From contig VMEE01000087.1 in the NCBI GenBank assembly GCA_009910795.1, forward strand, positions 1 through 64,000: DNA of 64,000 nt. The letters are read 5' to 3'. Under the pieces are notes generated by a model. That model was not told where the DNA came from. It made no database searches and saw only the letters and a program-made list of their open reading frames with translations. The DNA is from Dehalobacter sp. CP (GTDB lineage: Bacteria; Bacillota_B; Desulfitobacteriia; Desulfitobacteriales; Syntrophobotulaceae). Below, one piece after another: positions 37,342 to 50,358 of the stretch. Position numbers and translations under genes: made by a program. The first letter of the stretch is position 1. The number at the start of each line of letters is the position of its first letter.

Positions 37342-38544
37342 TTATTCGACAACTTTGGCTACAACGCCGGATCCAACAGTACGTCCGCCTTCACGTATAG
37401 CGAAGCGGAGCCCCTCTTCCATAGCAATCGGGGTGATCAGTTCGCACTCGATGGATACGCGGTCACCAGGCATAATCATTTCTGTACCTTCTGGGAGTCT
37501 GATTACGCCGGTAACGTCAGTTGTTCTGAAGTAAAACTGAGGACGGTAATTATTAAAGAAAGGAGTATGACGTCCACCTTCTTCTTTACTCAGAATGTAT
37601 ACTTCACCGCTAAACTTCGTATGCGGTTTAATACTTCCTGGTTTAGCCAGAACCTGTCCGCGCTCAATGTCTTTACGCTCAACACCACGCAGCAGCGCGC
37701 CGATATTGTCGCCGGCCTGAGCCTGATCAAGCAGTTTACGGAACATTTCTACGCCTGTGCAAACACTCTTACGCGGTTTTTCAGAAAGACCAACGATTTC
37801 AATTTCATCGCCGACTTTAAGAATGCCACGCTCTACACGTCCGGTAGCAACCGTACCACGTCCTGTAATGGTGAAAACGTCTTCTACAGGCATCAAGAAC
37901 GGTTTGTCGACAGCGCGCTCCGGCTGAGGAATATAGCTGTCAACAGCATCCATCAGATTCCAGATCTTTCCACACCATTCGCACTCTCTCTGGCCGCATC
38001 CGCACTCCAGAGCTTTGAGTCCGGAACCGGGAATAACAGGAATGTCATCACCAGGGAACTCATATTCACTTAACAGCTCACGAACTTCCATTTCAACCAG
38101 TTCGAGAAGTTCAGGATCATCAACCATATCAACCTTGTTCAGCCATACAACGATGTAAGGCACACCTACCTGACGGGCAAGTAGAATGTGTTCACGCGTC
38201 TGAGGCATCGGGCCGTCAGCAGCGGATACAACCAGGATGGCGCCGTCCATCTGAGCAGCACCGGTGATCATGTTTTTAACATAGTCGGCATGGCCTGGGC
38301 AGTCAACGTGCGCATAGTGACGGTTAGCCGTTTCATACTCAACGTGAGCAGTAGAAATCGTAATTCCGCGTTCACGCTCTTCAGGCGCTTTGTCGATCTG
38401 ATCAAATGCAGTTGCTACAGCACCGCCGACCTTGGACAAAACGAATGTAATCGCAGCAGTCGTTGTTGTTTTACCATGGTCAACGTGGCCAATTGTGCCT
38501 ACGTTAACGTGCGGTTTGGAACGGTCAAATTTTTGTTTACCCAT
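37342..38544 (-). CDS. tuf: elongation factor Tu
   Basis: A 400-residue GTPase bringing aminoacyl-tRNA to the ribosome. G1 GHVDHGKT (19-26), G3 DCPGH (81-85), G4 NKVD (136-139). The G5 motif is SGL instead of the usual SAL/SAK. After it lies a Cys-rich insert, Cys181, 183, 188 and 191 ([11 protein letters not shown]), where most EF-Tu have a plain helix. Only one tuf copy is in the window. It lies after fusA in the str operon. Confidence 0.97.
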   Translation of the reverse strand: MGKQKFDRSKPHVNVGTIGHVDHGKTTTTAAITFVLSKVGGAVATAFDQIDKAPEERERGITISTAHVEYETANRHYAHVDCPGHADYVKNMITGAAQMDGAILVVSAADGPMPQTREHILLARQVGVPYIVVWLNKVDMVDDPELLELVEMEVRELLSEYEFPGDDIPVIPGSGLKALECGCGQRECEWCGKIWNLMDAVDSYIPQPERAVDKPFLMPVEDVFTITGRGTVATGRVERGILKVGDEIEIVGLSEKPRKSVCTGVEMFRKLLDQAQAGDNIGALLRGVERKDIERGQVLAKPGSIKPHTKFSGEVYILSKEEGGRHTPFFNNYRPQFYFRTTDVTGVIRLPEGTEMIMPGDRVSIECELITPIAMEEGLRFAIREGGRTVGSGVVAKVVE

Positions 38545-38603
38545 TGAAGTTTCACTCCTTAAAAAAAATTTAAAATTGATATGATTTGCAGCTAATTTCT
38601 ATA

Positions 38604-40682
38604 TTAAGCCCCCTGCCTCTTGGCAATGATGCCTTCGGCAATATTCTTGGGCACTTCCTCATAGTGGTCAGTCTGCATGCTATATACACCCCTACCTTGG
38701 GTGCGGGAACGGAGTTCCGTTGAATAACCAAACATTTCCGAGAGAGGTACGAAACCGCGAATAATCTGGGCGCCCGAACGGGTTTCCATTCCTTCGATTC
38801 TTCCTCTTCTCGAGTTAAGGTCACCAATGACGTCTCCCATATATTCTTCAGGAACCGTTACTTCAACTCTCATCATAGGTTCAAGAATTGCCGGATCTGC
38901 CTTCATTGCCGCAGCTTTAAATGCCATAGAACCAGCTATTTTGAAAGCCATTTCCGAAGAGTCTACATCATGGTATGAGCCATCAACTACCGTAGCCTTA
39001 ACATCCAAAACTGGATAACCCGCGAGAATTCCATTTTGTAATGCTTCCTCAATACCCGCTCCAATTGGACTGATGTATTCTTTAGGAATAGATCCTCCAA
39101 CGATTTTGCTTTCGAAAACAAAACCTGAACCAGGTTCAAGAGGTTGGAATTCGACCCAGCAATGTCCATACTGTCCACGTCCGCCGGACTGTCTTACATA
39201 TTTACCTTCAGCTTTGACAGTCTTACGGATCGTTTCTTTATAGGCAACCTGCGGACGACCGACATTACAATCGACTTTAAATTCTCTCATCAGTCTATCT
39301 ACGATAATCTCCAGATGAAGTTCTCCCATCCCAGAAATAATTGTCTGTCCAGTCTCTTCGTCTGTGCGCATTTTGAAAGTAGGATCTTCTTCAGCGAGCT
39401 TCGCAAGCGAACCACCAAGTCTCTCCTGGTCAGCTTTCGTTTTCGGCTCAATCGAGATATGGATAACGGGTTCGGGGAATACCATCGCTTCAAGAATAAT
39501 TGGATTTTTCTCATCACACAGGGAATCTCCGGTACTGACATCTTTAATTCCGACAGCTGCTGCAATATCTCCAGCGCGGACTTCATCAACATCCTCCCGG
39601 TGATTGGCGTGCATTCTCAGAATTCGGCCAATTCTTTCCTTCTTACCCTTCGTCGAGTTCGTGATATAAGAACCCGCGCTGAGCGTTCCGGAATAAACGC
39701 GGAAGAACGTCAATTTTCCGACATAAGGATCCGACATAATTTTAAATGCCAATGCTGAAAAAGGTGCGTTATCATCGGAATGACGCACGTCTTCCTCACC
39801 GGTATCCGGATCGACACCTTTAATAGCAGGCACATCGAGTGGTGACGGCATATAATCGACAACAGCGTCAAGCAAAGGTTGAACCCCTTTGTTCTTGAAA
39901 GATGATCCGCATAAAACCGGGATAAATTTCAATCCAATTGTACCTATGCGAATTGCGTTCTTAATTTCTTGTTCAGTAATATCTCCGCCCTCAAGATACT
40001 TTAACATCAATTCTTCATCGACATCGGAAACCGCTTCCAGTAATTTTTCACGGTACTCCATTGCCAGTGAAACCATGTCTTCAGGGATTTCGGATACATC
40101 ACTTGCTGTCCCGAGGTCATCCGTGTACACTGTTGCTTTCATGGTAACCAAATCCACAATCCCGCTAAATTTGTCTTCAGTTCCAATCGGAAGCTGAATA
40201 GGAACAGGATTTGATCCCAGGCGGTCAACAATCATGGAAACTCCACGGAAAAAATCCGCACCGACTCTGTCCATCTTATTTATATAAGCGATACGAGGTA
40301 CACCGTATTTGTCGGCCTGGCGCCAAACTGTTTCCGACTGAGGCTCAACACCGCCAACTGAACAGAACACCGCTACAGCGCCGTCCAGTACACGCAGAGA
40401 GCGCTCGACCTCAACGGTAAAATCAACGTGCCCGGGTGTGTCGATGATATTAACATTGTGCCCTTTCCATTGACAGGTGGTAGCTGCAGAAGTAATGGTA
40501 ATCCCACGCTCCTGCTCCTGAACCATCCAATCCATCGTGGCAGCACCATCATGCACTTCACCGATTTTATGAACACGGCCAGTGTAAAATAAGATGCGCT
40601 CTGTGGTTGTGGTCTTTCCAGCATCAATATGCGCCATGATGCCGATATTCCGAGTTTTCTCCAAGGGAACTTGCCTTGCCAC
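38604..40682 (-). CDS. fusA: elongation factor G
   Basis: A 692-residue translocation GTPase. G1 [12 protein letters not shown] (17-28), [12 protein letters not shown]; domains II-V follow with [13 protein letters not shown] and the C-terminal [12 protein letters not shown]. Standard length, in str operon order rpsL-rpsG-fusA-tuf. Confidence 0.98.
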   Translation of the reverse strand: MARQVPLEKTRNIGIMAHIDAGKTTTTERILFYTGRVHKIGEVHDGAATMDWMVQEQERGITITSAATTCQWKGHNVNIIDTPGHVDFTVEVERSLRVLDGAVAVFCSVGGVEPQSETVWRQADKYGVPRIAYINKMDRVGADFFRGVSMIVDRLGSNPVPIQLPIGTEDKFSGIVDLVTMKATVYTDDLGTASDVSEIPEDMVSLAMEYREKLLEAVSDVDEELMLKYLEGGDITEQEIKNAIRIGTIGLKFIPVLCGSSFKNKGVQPLLDAVVDYMPSPLDVPAIKGVDPDTGEEDVRHSDDNAPFSALAFKIMSDPYVGKLTFFRVYSGTLSAGSYITNSTKGKKERIGRILRMHANHREDVDEVRAGDIAAAVGIKDVSTGDSLCDEKNPIILEAMVFPEPVIHISIEPKTKADQERLGGSLAKLAEEDPTFKMRTDEETGQTIISGMGELHLEIIVDRLMREFKVDCNVGRPQVAYKETIRKTVKAEGKYVRQSGGRGQYGHCWVEFQPLEPGSGFVFESKIVGGSIPKEYISPIGAGIEEALQNGILAGYPVLDVKATVVDGSYHDVDSSEMAFKIAGSMAFKAAAMKADPAILEPMMRVEVTVPEEYMGDVIGDLNSRRGRIEGMETRSGAQIIRGFVPLSEMFGYSTELRSRTQGRGVYSMQTDHYEEVPKNIAEGIIAKRQGA

Positions 40683-40745
40683 TTATTATCAGCCTTTCTA
40701 TCCAGATAAATAAACTCTAAAGTACCCCCAAGCTAATCATTGTGA

Positions 40746-41231
<486 letters not shown>

Positions 41232-41299
41232 CTAAAAACACTGCAATAAAATAGAGTGCAACCAAAATATAACATATTTTAGGCTACGATACTTATACA

Positions 41300-41719
41300 T
41301 TATTTTTTCTTAGGTCTCTTGGCCCCATACTTGGAACGAGCCTGACTACGGTTTTGAACACCGGTTGTATCCAATGCCCCACGAACGATATGATAACGTA
41401 CGCCCGGAAGATCCTTAACACGGCCTCCACGAACCAGAACTACGGAGTGTTCCTGAAGGTTATGGCCGATTCCAGGAATATACGTGGTTATTTCAATGCC
41501 ATTGGTCAGGCGGACACGGGCTACCTTTCTCAGAGCAGAATTCGGTTTTTTAGGTGTTGTGGTATACACTCTCGTACATACCCCTCTCTTTTGTGGAGAA
41601 CCACCCGAAGGAAAATCCTTGCGTTTCAGCGAATTATGTCCCCATTGCAGAGCAGGAGCGGTCGATTTTGTAATAACCTTTTCTCTCCCTTTGCGGATAA
41701 GCTGATGAATTGTCGGCAT
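41300..41719 (-). CDS. rpsL: 30S ribosomal protein S12
   Basis: A 139-residue uS12 of the decoding centre. [13 protein letters not shown] and [13 protein letters not shown] keep the Lys residues whose change gives streptomycin resistance, so it looks wild type. N-terminal part has the Gram-positive insert ([15 protein letters not shown]). Confidence 0.97.
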   Translation of the reverse strand: MPTIHQLIRKGREKVITKSTAPALQWGHNSLKRKDFPSGGSPQKRGVCTRVYTTTPKKPNSALRKVARVRLTNGIEITTYIPGIGHNLQEHSVVLVRGGRVKDLPGVRYHIVRGALDTTGVQNRSQARSKYGAKRPKKK

Positions 41720-41799
41720 AACTGCACCTCCTTCCTGTAATAATTATTCTACAAAAATCAGATGGTTTTTGGCAACCAAGAAAGCTGTTTATAGGAACC

Positions 41800-42051
41800 C
41801 TAGTCATTCAGAATGGCTGCGACTGCAGCACCCACTTTAATACCACAGGCTTTACCCAATTCAGTCATCGTAGGAACTTCCTTGATTTCAATTTGTCTGA
41901 CAGCACACATCTCCAGGATCGGGCGAAGAAGCTTTTTATCTGCATCCTTGGCAAGATAAATACTGCCGACTTCGCCTTTCTCCAGCGCCCGGCTGGTTTG
42001 TTTAAGACCAACCACAACTCTTTGCGTTTTTTTTATAGATTCATCAAGCAT
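41800..42051 (-). CDS. L7Ae/L30e-family K-turn RNA-binding protein
   Basis: An 83-residue protein of the YbxF/RplGB type, which binds kink-turn RNA. It has the LxKDADKKLLRPILEMC and GKACGIKVGAAVAAIL segments. In Firmicutes it usually stands between rpoC and rpsL, as here. A strong promoter lies just upstream. Confidence 0.92.
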   Translation of the reverse strand: MLDESIKKTQRVVVGLKQTSRALEKGEVGSIYLAKDADKKLLRPILEMCAVRQIEIKEVPTMTELGKACGIKVGAAVAAILND

Positions 42052-42093
42052 TTTAAAATGCTCTCCTCCCCTATCCTAAAATCAGACTATATT

Positions 42094-42122
42094 ATTTTAG
42101 CAGTCACCTATTACTGTGTCAA
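42094..42122 (-). promoter_or_regulatory. promoter of the L7Ae-rpsL-rpsG-fusA-tuf operon
   Basis: TTGACA (42117-42122) and TAAAAT (42094-42099) stand exactly 17 bases apart on the minus strand, ending 42 bases before the L7Ae-like gene. It allows the str operon to be transcribed apart from rpoBC. Confidence 0.75.
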
Positions 42123-42177
42123 GAATACAATTAGCTTGGCTTCGCTGTTAAACTATTAAACTGCTTTGCTCGGGTTT

Positions 42178-42282
42178 GTTACCGTAATGGACGGCCGCTT
42201 TCGGTCATTGTGTCATCCTTGACACAAAATCCCGCGCTCCGCATCCATGCTCCGCTTGGTGCCGGCCATCCATTACGGTAAC
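42178..42282. repeat. 105-bp element with 20-bp terminal inverted repeats
   Basis: GTTACCGTAATGGACGGCCG at 42178-42197 is matched by its inverted copy at 42263-42282 with one mismatch. Inside are a small hairpin TGTGTCA-TCCT-TGACACA (about 42209-42226) and GC-rich segments. It lies just after rpoC. It may be a structured RNA/terminator or a miniature inverted-repeat mobile element; no target duplication is evident. Confidence 0.65.
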
Positions 42283-42316
42283 TTAATATGCAGCTTGCTT
42301 CTATGAAATCGTAGTG

Positions 42317-45300
42317 TTAAACTTCGGTTCTGGATCGAAGCGCACCGTCGTCTGTGATTTTCAGGGTCCGGTATTTTGACATCCCGGTACCGGCAGGGAT
42401 TAGTTTTCCGATGATGACATTCTCTTTCAGGCCAATCAACGGATCGACTTTTCCTTTAATAGCAGCTTCCGTGAGTACTCTGGTTGTCTCCTGGAAGGAT
42501 GCTGCCGAGAGGAAGGAATCGGTAGCGAGAGAAGCCTTGGTAATTCCGAGCAGAACCGGACGGCATTCAGCAGGTTCTCCGCCTTCCTGCAAGACTTTCG
42601 CGTTTTCCTCCTCAAACTCGAAGATATCGATCAGTCCGCCGGGTAGAAGGCTGGTGTCTCCGGCTTCTTCTATCTTAACTTTTCTGAGCATCTGCCGGAC
42701 CATCACCTCGATATGCTTGTCATTGATATCAACGCCCTGCAGACGGTATACCCGCTGCACTTCTCCGAGCAGATAGACCTGTACACCGATGATTCCCTTG
42801 ATCTTCAGCGTATCATGAGGATTAATGCTGCCTTCGGTCAATTCGTCACCAGGGGAGATGACCTGGCCATTCTTAACTTTGAGGCGGGAACCAAACGGTA
42901 TGGTATAGATTCCTTGTTCCCCGGTTTCGCTCGTGACTTCCACTTCTCTGCGGCCTTTGACTTCTCTGATCGTAATTGTGCCACTGATTTCGGAGATAAT
43001 CGCCTGGCCTTTGGGCTTGCGTGCTTCAAACAGTTCCTCTACCCTCGGCAGACCCTGAGTAATGTCGTCTCCAGCAACACCACCGGTGTGGAAAGTACGC
43101 ATCGTAAGCTGAGTTCCAGGTTCACCGATAGATTGGGCAGCGATAATGCCGACTGCTTCGCCGATTTCAACCTGACGTCCGGTGGCAAGGTTTCTGCCGT
43201 AGCATTTCTTGCAAACGCCGTAACGGGTCTTACAGTTCAGCACGGACCTTATCTCAACTTTGTCATAAACATCAGCAATCGCTTTAGCTTGTTCTTCACT
43301 GATTTCGTAATCGGGAGAAGCCAGCAGTTCGCCTGTTTCAGGATGACGGATCTCTCTTACCAGGAAGCGTCCTACCAGACGTTCTTCCAGTTTTTCGATC
43401 ATTTCACTGCCTTCCTTGATGTCTTCGACCATAATGCCTTTATCGGAGCCGCAATCATCCTCCCGGACAATGACATCCTGGGATACGTCGACGAGTCTGC
43501 GGGTCAGATACCCGGAGTCGGCAGTTCTGAGTGCGGTGTCAGCCAAACCTTTACGTGCACCGTGCGAAGAGATAAAGTACTCCAACACAGTCAGGCCTTC
43601 ACGGAAGTTGGCTTTAATAGGCAGTTCAATCGTTCGGCCTGACGGGTCTGCCATCAGTCCGCGCATCCCTGCCAGCTGACGCAGCTGCTGAATATTACCA
43701 CGCGCTCCGGAATTGGCCATCATATAAACCGGATTAAACTTATCCAGTGATTCCATCAAAGCTTTCGTTACGGAATCATTGGCTTTAGTCCAAATTTCGA
43801 TAACAAGGATCTTGCGCTCTTCATCGGTAATGAGACCGCGTCGGTACTGCTGTTCGGTCTTGGCAACAGCAATATCCGCCTCGGCCAGAATCGTTCTCTT
43901 GACTTCGGGAACCTGGATATCGTCAATACCGACCGTGACTCCGGCTCGTGTCGAAAACTTAAAGCCTAGATTTTTTATTCCGTCCAGTAATAAGGCTGTC
44001 TTCTCGTAACCGCAAAAACGGTAAGTCTTGGCAACAATTTTATCTAAAGACTTCTTAGTGACCATTTCGTTTATATAACCGGCTTCTTCAGGAATAACGG
44101 TATTGAAAATGAGTCTTCCTGTCGTTGTCTCCAGAAGTTCTCCATCCTTACGCACCTTGATCAAGGCTTGAAGATGGACAGCTTTGGAATTGTACGCCAG
44201 AACCGCTTCATCCAGATCCTTGAAGATCTTGCCTTCACCAAGGGCTCCAGGTCTTTCCATTGTCAGATAGTAGCAGCCCAGAACCATATCTTTGGTTGGT
44301 GAAGCTACCGGGCGTCCGTCTTTCGGGTTCAGGATATTGTGCGCAGACAGCATCAGCAGCCGAGCTTCAGACTGGGCCTCAGCGGAAAGCGGCACGTGAA
44401 CCGCCATCTGGTCCCCATCGAAGTCGGCATTGTAAGCCGTACAAACGAGCGGGTGAATCTGCAGAGCCTTACCTTCGACAAGGATAGGCTCAAAAGCCTG
44501 AATTCCAAGTCTGTGCAGCGTTGGAGCACGGTTCAGGAGCACTGGATGCTCAGCAATGACTTTTTCCAGGACATCCCATACTTCCGGTCTTACCCTTTCC
44601 ACCATTCGCTTGGCACTTTTAATATTATGAGCATAACCCTCATTAACTAAGTTTTTCATCACGAAAGGCTTAAACAGCTCAATTGCCATCTCTTTCGGCA
44701 ACCCGCACTGGGAAAGCTTCAGTGTCGGCCCTACAACGATAACAGAACGACCGGAATAGTCAACACGTTTTCCTAAAAGGTTCTGACGGAATCTTCCCTG
44801 CTTACCTTTTAGCATATCACTTAACGATTTTAGCGGCCTGTTGCCGGGTCCGGTAACCGGCCGTCCGCGACGGCCATTGTCAATCAGTGCGTCAACAGCT
44901 TCTTGAAGCATTCTTTTTTCGTTCCGGACAATAATATCCGGAGCGCCAAGGTCAAGAAGCTTTTTCAGCCTGTTATTTCTATTAATGACCCTGCGGTACA
45001 GATCATTCAGGTCGGAGGTTGCAAACCTTCCGCCGTCCAGCTGAACCATCGGCCGCAGTTCTGGTGGAATAACCGGGATCGCATCAAGAACCATCCATTC
45101 CGGACTGTTTCCGGACTGTTTAAATGCTTCGACAACCTCCAGACGTCTGATCGCCCTGATTTTTCGCTGACCGGACACTTCCTTAAGCTCGGTGCGAAGT
45201 TCTTCGTTCAGTTTATCTAGATCAATCTCGGCCAATAACGCCTTGATGGCCTCAGCACCCATCTCTGCCTTGAAGCCACTGCCGTATTTTTCCCTGGCCT

Positions 45301-45769
45301 CCCGGTATTCTGTCTCGGTAAGAAGCTGTTTTTTCATCAGGGAGGTATCCTTTGGATCAACAACGATATACGCGACAAAATATAGAACTTTTTCCAGGGA
45401 ACGCGGTGACATGTCCAGCAGAAGCCCCATTCTGCTCGGAATCCCTTTGAAGTACCAGATATGGGAAACCGGCGCAGCCAGCTCAATATGTCCCATTCTC
45501 TCACGGCGGACTTTAGACCTCGTTACTTCAACACCGCATCGGTCACAAATAATGCCTTTATAACGGACTCTCTTATATTTACCGCAGTGGCACTCCCAGT
45601 CACGGGTAGGGCCAAATATTTTTTCACAGAAAAGACCTTCTCTTTCGGGCTTTAAGGTGCGGTAATTAATGGTCTCAGGTTTTTTTACTTCCCCATAGGA
45701 CCATTTGCGGATCATCTCCGGAGAAGCCAACCCGATACGCATCCTCTCAAAATTATTCACATCAAGCAC
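42317..45769 (-). CDS. rpoC: RNA polymerase beta' subunit
   Basis: An 1150-residue catalytic subunit. N-terminal zinc site [20 protein letters not shown] (60-79), active-site [12 protein letters not shown] with three metal-binding Asp, bridge-helix region ([11 protein letters not shown] after the second zinc site [11 protein letters not shown]). No large lineage insertions. Starts 49 bases after rpoB. Confidence 0.98.
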   Translation of the reverse strand: MLDVNNFERMRIGLASPEMIRKWSYGEVKKPETINYRTLKPEREGLFCEKIFGPTRDWECHCGKYKRVRYKGIICDRCGVEVTRSKVRRERMGHIELAAPVSHIWYFKGIPSRMGLLLDMSPRSLEKVLYFVAYIVVDPKDTSLMKKQLLTETEYREAREKYGSGFKAEMGAEAIKALLAEIDLDKLNEELRTELKEVSGQRKIRAIRRLEVVEAFKQSGNSPEWMVLDAIPVIPPELRPMVQLDGGRFATSDLNDLYRRVINRNNRLKKLLDLGAPDIIVRNEKRMLQEAVDALIDNGRRGRPVTGPGNRPLKSLSDMLKGKQGRFRQNLLGKRVDYSGRSVIVVGPTLKLSQCGLPKEMAIELFKPFVMKNLVNEGYAHNIKSAKRMVERVRPEVWDVLEKVIAEHPVLLNRAPTLHRLGIQAFEPILVEGKALQIHPLVCTAYNADFDGDQMAVHVPLSAEAQSEARLLMLSAHNILNPKDGRPVASPTKDMVLGCYYLTMERPGALGEGKIFKDLDEAVLAYNSKAVHLQALIKVRKDGELLETTTGRLIFNTVIPEEAGYINEMVTKKSLDKIVAKTYRFCGYEKTALLLDGIKNLGFKFSTRAGVTVGIDDIQVPEVKRTILAEADIAVAKTEQQYRRGLITDEERKILVIEIWTKANDSVTKALMESLDKFNPVYMMANSGARGNIQQLRQLAGMRGLMADPSGRTIELPIKANFREGLTVLEYFISSHGARKGLADTALRTADSGYLTRRLVDVSQDVIVREDDCGSDKGIMVEDIKEGSEMIEKLEERLVGRFLVREIRHPETGELLASPDYEISEEQAKAIADVYDKVEIRSVLNCKTRYGVCKKCYGRNLATGRQVEIGEAVGIIAAQSIGEPGTQLTMRTFHTGGVAGDDITQGLPRVEELFEARKPKGQAIISEISGTITIREVKGRREVEVTSETGEQGIYTIPFGSRLKVKNGQVISPGDELTEGSINPHDTLKIKGIIGVQVYLLGEVQRVYRLQGVDINDKHIEVMVRQMLRKVKIEEAGDTSLLPGGLIDIFEFEEENAKVLQEGGEPAECRPVLLGITKASLATDSFLSAASFQETTRVLTEAAIKGKVDPLIGLKENVIIGKLIPAGTGMSKYRTLKITDDGALRSRTEV

Positions 45770-45818
45770 GGTATTCTCTCCTTTCGCCCATCAAGCTTTC
45801 TCGATCTAAACGCACACT

Positions 45819-48800
45819 TTACTTGTAATCCGGATCAAAATCGTCATCCATGTTGTCGCTGAAATCATTGTCCAGATCATTAACAAGATCATTACCAAGG
45901 TCAGACTCGGGAACACTCAGGACAGGGAAATCTTCAGTTTTGTCATTCAAATCGCCATCCAAATCTTCATCAAGAGTCTCATCTTCATTATCATAGCCAA
46001 TGCCGCTTTCGTCATTGACATCAATCACGGAATACTGATCATCCATTCCCAGTTCATGGGCAGCTTCTGTGACATCATCATCCAAATCCTTAATTTCAAT
46101 TTCCTGATCTTCTTCCGAAAGTACGGAAACATCAAGTCCAAGGCTCTGCAATTCCTTGATGAGTACCTTAAATGATTCTGGCACGCCCGGCTCAGGAATA
46201 TTCTCACCTTTGACAATTGCTTCGTAGGTCTTGACCCTACCTACCACATCATCGGACTTAACGGTAAGTATCTCCTGCAGCGTAAACGATGCGCCATAAG
46301 CTTCAAGTGCCCAAACTTCCATCTCTCCGAAGCGTTGACCGCCGAACTGCGCTTTACCGCCGAGCGGCTGCTGGGTGACCAGCGAGTACGGACCTGTAGA
46401 ACGGGCATGGATCTTGTCATCAACAAGATGGTGAAGTTTCAGCATATACATATAGCCAACAGTAACTTCATTATCAAAAGGCTCACCGGTACGGCCGTCA
46501 TAAAGAACGGATTTTCCATGTCCGGGAAGTCCGGCCTTTCTCAAGGTATCAAAGACATCATCTTCTCTGGCTCCGTCAAAAACCGGTGTGGCAATATACA
46601 TGCCCAGTGCTTTCGCCGCCCAACCAAGATGGGTTTCCAGAACCTGTCCGATATTCATACGAGATGGAACACCGAGCGGATTCAGAACGATTTCAATCGG
46701 CGTGCCGTCCGGCATAAAAGGCATATCCTCCTGGCGCATAATTCTGGAAATAACCCCTTTGTTTCCGTGTCTTCCAGCCATTTTATCGCCGACGGATATC
46801 TTACGTTTCTGGGCAATATAGACTCTTACGAGTTGGTTGACCCCAGGGGCCAGTTCATCGCCGTTCTCGCGCTTAAATACTTTAACATCAACAACTTTTC
46901 CGGCCTCGCCATGCGGAACACGTAAAGAAGTATCCCTGACTTCTCTGGCTTTCTCACCAAAGATTGCTCTTAGCAGGCGTTCTTCAGCCGTAAGCTCCGT
47001 TTCCCCTTTCGGAGTAACCTTGCCCACCAAGATATCTCCAGGGTGCACTTCGGCACCGATCCGGATAATACCACGTTCGTCAAGATCTTTCAAAACATCT
47101 TCTCCGACGTTTGGAATATCTCTGGTAATCTCTTCAGGCCCAAGTTTGGTATCCCGGGCATCTGCTTCGTATTCCTCAATATGAATGGACGTAAAATAAT
47201 CTTCTTTCACCAGCTTCTCGCTGATCAGAATAGCATCCTCATAGTTGTATCCTTCCCAGGGCATAAACGCTACCAGAACGTTTCGCCCGAGGGCAAGTTC
47301 TCCGTTATCTGTTGACGGGCCGTCGGCAATTACCTGACCAGCATCGATTCTCTGGCCTTTGACAACAATCGGTTTCTGATTGATACAGGTTCCCTGGTTG
47401 CTGCGCGTGTATTTCAAAAGTCTATTCCGGGTTGTTGTGCCGTCATTGTTTTGAATGATGATCTCATCGGAAGTAACCCGTAAAGCAGTTCCTTCTTTTG
47501 GAGAAACCAGACAGACACCGGAATCAACAGCAGCCTTATACTCCATGCCGGTGCCAATATACGGCGCATCTGTTTTGAGTAGAGGCACAGCCTGACGCTG
47601 CATGTTGGAACCCATCAGAGCACGGTTAGCATCGTCATGCTCGAGGAATGGAATCAAGGCGGTCGCAATCGATACCATCTGCTTCGGCGAAACGTCCATA
47701 TACTGAATGTTTACCGGCGGAACCAGGACGAAATCTTCGCCGTGGCGCGCTTCGATCTTTTCGCTTAAAAACTCCCCATTTTCACCAACAGCGGCATTGG
47801 CCTGGGCAATAATATATTTTTCCTCTTCATCAGCTGTTAAGTAATGGATCTCATCCGTCACTTTGCCATTTTCTACTTTGCGGTAAGGTGCCTCAATAAA
47901 GCCATACTCATTAATGCGTCCATATGTGCTTAGTGAACCAATCAAACCAATGTTCGGACCCTCAGGCGTTTCAATCGGGCACATCCGGCCATAGTGGGAA
48001 TGATGCACGTCGCGCACTTCAAATCCGGCTCTCTCTCTGCTTAAACCACCAGGTCCCAGCGCGCTGAGACGGCGTTTATGCGTAAGCTCGGCCAGTGGAT
48101 TGGTCTGGTCCATAAACTGTGATAACTGGCTGCTTCCAAAAAACTCTTTAATTGCGGCCACGACTGGACGTATATTGATCAGCACCTGAGGTGTAATCCC
48201 CTCAATGTCCTGAATCGTCATTCTCTCTCTTACCACTCTCTCCATACGGGAGAGACCAATTCTGAACTGATTCTGAAGAAGCTCGCCAACCGAACGCAAA
48301 CGTCTGTTGCCAAGGTGATCAATATCATCAATATGTCCTTCACCATTAATTATTTTAAGCATCCGAGAAATCGATGCGATGATGTCCTCGGATGTTAAAT
48401 GCCGTATGTTCTTGGGAATATCCAGACCCAGTTTGTTGTTCAGCTTATAACGGCCTACTTTTGCCAGATCATATCTTCTGGGATCAAAGAACAAGGATTC
48501 CAGAAGACTGCGGGCACTCTCCACCGTAGGCGGTTCTCCAGGACGAAGACGTTTATAAATCTCAACTAGCGCTTCTTCCGTTGATTCCGTATTGTCTCTT
48601 TCCAGCGTAATTTTAACGTTCTCATTGTCATCGAACGCTTCGAGGATCCGGCCATTGGTTGAATAGCCAAGGGCTCTGACCAGTACCGTAGCCGGTAGTT
48701 TACGGGTTCTGTCAACCCGGACAAAAATATTATCATTAATATCTGTCTCAAATTCCAGCCAGGCACCACGGTTCGGAATAATCGTTGCGCCGTAAAGCTT

Positions 48801-49259
48801 TTTACCGCTGGTGTCGATTGTTTCAGAATAATAAACGCCGGGCGATCTTACCAACTGACTGACAATAACACGTTCCGCACCATTAATAATGAAGGTGCCT
48901 TTATCGGTCATCAGGGGAAAGTCCCCCATGAACACTTCCTGCTCCTTAACCTCTCCTGTTTCCTTATTAATAAGGCGTACTTTGACTCTGAGAGGTGCTG
49001 CAAACGTAACGTCACGTTCTTTGCATTCCTCGACCTCATATTTTGGATCGCCGAGGCTGTAGTCTATGAATTCCAAAACCAGATTTCCGGTAAAATCCTG
49101 AATTGGGGAAATGTCGCGAAACATTTCGCGAAGCCCTTCCTTCAGAAACCACTCGTAGGAATTCTGTTGAATTTCGATTAAGTTGGGCATATCCAGAACT
49201 TCCCGAAGCCTCGCATAACTTGCCCGTTCTCTTGTTCCAACTTTGATAGGATTCACCAT
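45819..49259 (-). CDS. rpoB: RNA polymerase beta subunit
   Basis: A 1146-residue beta subunit. The rifampicin region [20 protein letters not shown] and [11 protein letters not shown] is wild type in look. After the conserved core end (about residue 1050) it has a long acidic tail of some 95 residues with repeated DLxNDL-like units, ending DDDFDPDYK. Such acidic tails occur in Gram-positive RpoB but this one is long. First gene of rpoBC. Confidence 0.98.
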   Translation of the reverse strand: MVNPIKVGTRERASYARLREVLDMPNLIEIQQNSYEWFLKEGLREMFRDISPIQDFTGNLVLEFIDYSLGDPKYEVEECKERDVTFAAPLRVKVRLINKETGEVKEQEVFMGDFPLMTDKGTFIINGAERVIVSQLVRSPGVYYSETIDTSGKKLYGATIIPNRGAWLEFETDINDNIFVRVDRTRKLPATVLVRALGYSTNGRILEAFDDNENVKITLERDNTESTEEALVEIYKRLRPGEPPTVESARSLLESLFFDPRRYDLAKVGRYKLNNKLGLDIPKNIRHLTSEDIIASISRMLKIINGEGHIDDIDHLGNRRLRSVGELLQNQFRIGLSRMERVVRERMTIQDIEGITPQVLINIRPVVAAIKEFFGSSQLSQFMDQTNPLAELTHKRRLSALGPGGLSRERAGFEVRDVHHSHYGRMCPIETPEGPNIGLIGSLSTYGRINEYGFIEAPYRKVENGKVTDEIHYLTADEEEKYIIAQANAAVGENGEFLSEKIEARHGEDFVLVPPVNIQYMDVSPKQMVSIATALIPFLEHDDANRALMGSNMQRQAVPLLKTDAPYIGTGMEYKAAVDSGVCLVSPKEGTALRVTSDEIIIQNNDGTTTRNRLLKYTRSNQGTCINQKPIVVKGQRIDAGQVIADGPSTDNGELALGRNVLVAFMPWEGYNYEDAILISEKLVKEDYFTSIHIEEYEADARDTKLGPEEITRDIPNVGEDVLKDLDERGIIRIGAEVHPGDILVGKVTPKGETELTAEERLLRAIFGEKAREVRDTSLRVPHGEAGKVVDVKVFKRENGDELAPGVNQLVRVYIAQKRKISVGDKMAGRHGNKGVISRIMRQEDMPFMPDGTPIEIVLNPLGVPSRMNIGQVLETHLGWAAKALGMYIATPVFDGAREDDVFDTLRKAGLPGHGKSVLYDGRTGEPFDNEVTVGYMYMLKLHHLVDDKIHARSTGPYSLVTQQPLGGKAQFGGQRFGEMEVWALEAYGASFTLQEILTVKSDDVVGRVKTYEAIVKGENIPEPGVPESFKVLIKELQSLGLDVSVLSEEDQEIEIKDLDDDVTEAAHELGMDDQYSVIDVNDESGIGYDNEDETLDEDLDGDLNDKTEDFPVLSVPESDLGNDLVNDLDNDFSDNMDDDFDPDYK

Positions 49260-49764
49260 GCCGTTTCACCCTTCCAGTGTTTTTTCCTGATCGTTCCAAC
49301 AGAAAACTAGATAATCAAGAAATAATTATAATTGTTTGCGAATACCTTAATACAAATATCCATTACTATCCAAACACCAAAAAGCAAAGAGCAGATAGGC
49401 ATAAACAACCAAAAGCAAGGCTTTTTGGGAAAAAACCTCGCTTCAATGTTTATGGAGCTGCCTCACATGAGATGCAATACATCCACACTATTATCTCCCA
49501 ACTTTATTGGTTTGTCTTAGCTTAAGATCACAGTGACAGTTATTAATCCTAACAAGTATACCGATATTTGTCAAGTATATTTTATTTACTAATCATCATT
49601 CCTGCAACATTTTTCTGGCATTATAGGTTAAATATCTATTATTATATATTATATTCCAAAAAGTTAAAGGCATTTAGATATTTTTTGCCTGTTTCTACTC
49701 AATATTCCATTAGCCTCGTTCAGAACACATTTGACATCCATGAGCACCCGGCGTCAAATAAAAA
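49260..49764. other. rplL-rpoB intergenic region
   Basis: About 500 AT-rich bases between the rplL terminator and rpoB. On the minus strand there is a TATAAT (plus ATTATA at 49325-49330) 66 bases before the rpoB start, with TTGTAT 19 bases upstream, a weak promoter candidate, and a CCAAAAAGC...GCTTTTGG hairpin around 49404-49435. No gene seen. Confidence 0.45.
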
Positions 49765-49793
49765 CTGAACCGGCTTAAGCATGGCCGGTTCAG
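49765..49793 (-). terminator. rplJL terminator
   Basis: CTGAACCGGC and GCCGGTTCAG form a perfect 10-pair stem with a nine-base loop, followed by TTTTTATTT on the minus strand, 25 bases past rplL. It separates rplJL from rpoBC, at least in part. Confidence 0.9.
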
Positions 49794-49818
49794 TCTGCGG
49801 TACATTTTTCGTTTCAGA

Positions 49819-50196
49819 TTATTTTACGTCTACGCCGGCACCAGCTTCAACAAGTTTAGCTTTGATGGCTTCAGCTTCTTCTTTGGCAATTTTTTCTTTG
49901 ACAGGTTTCGGTGCGCCGTCAACAAGATCTTTAGCTTCTTTTAAGCCCAGGCCAGTGATTTCACGAACAACTTTGATGACGTTGATCTTTGCAGCACCAG
50001 CGCTGGTCAGGATAACATCAAATTCTGTTTGCTCTTCAGCAACAGGAGCAGCAGCGCCAGCTGCCGGGGCAGCCATAACAGCTGCGGGAGCAGCAGCGCT
50101 TACACCAAACTCTTCTTCGAAAGCTTTAACGAGCTCAGCAAGCTCAAGAACGGTCATACCTTTTACGGCTTCTAAAATTTCAGCAGTTTTGGACAT
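49819..50196 (-). CDS. rplL: 50S ribosomal protein L7/L12
   Basis: A 125-residue bL12 stalk protein: N-terminal dimer domain, Ala/Pro-rich hinge (about 38-55), C-terminal factor-binding domain ([20 protein letters not shown]). ATG 50196 follows TAAGGAGG. Confidence 0.97.
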   Translation of the reverse strand: MSKTAEILEAVKGMTVLELAELVKAFEEEFGVSAAAPAAVMAAPAAGAAAPVAEEQTEFDVILTSAGAAKINVIKVVREITGLGLKEAKDLVDGAPKPVKEKIAKEEAEAIKAKLVEAGAGVDVK

Positions 50197-50358
50197 TAAA
50201 ATATCCTCCTTAAAATAATTCACATATTTTTTATTTTTGTTTTGACTAGTCATTAGATCTGTTAACATCCGGTACCGTCCAAACCTTCGTGTCAGATGTT
50301 GGATAGTCCCAGAGTCTGCGCATGCATCGGGCCTCGGGCATCGAATCCCGTGCCTCGA

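Noticed and set aside
42713..43642. 309-codon open frame on the plus strand inside rpoC
   Set aside because: It is exactly antisense to a conserved part of rpoC, has no ribosome binding site and no recognisable product.
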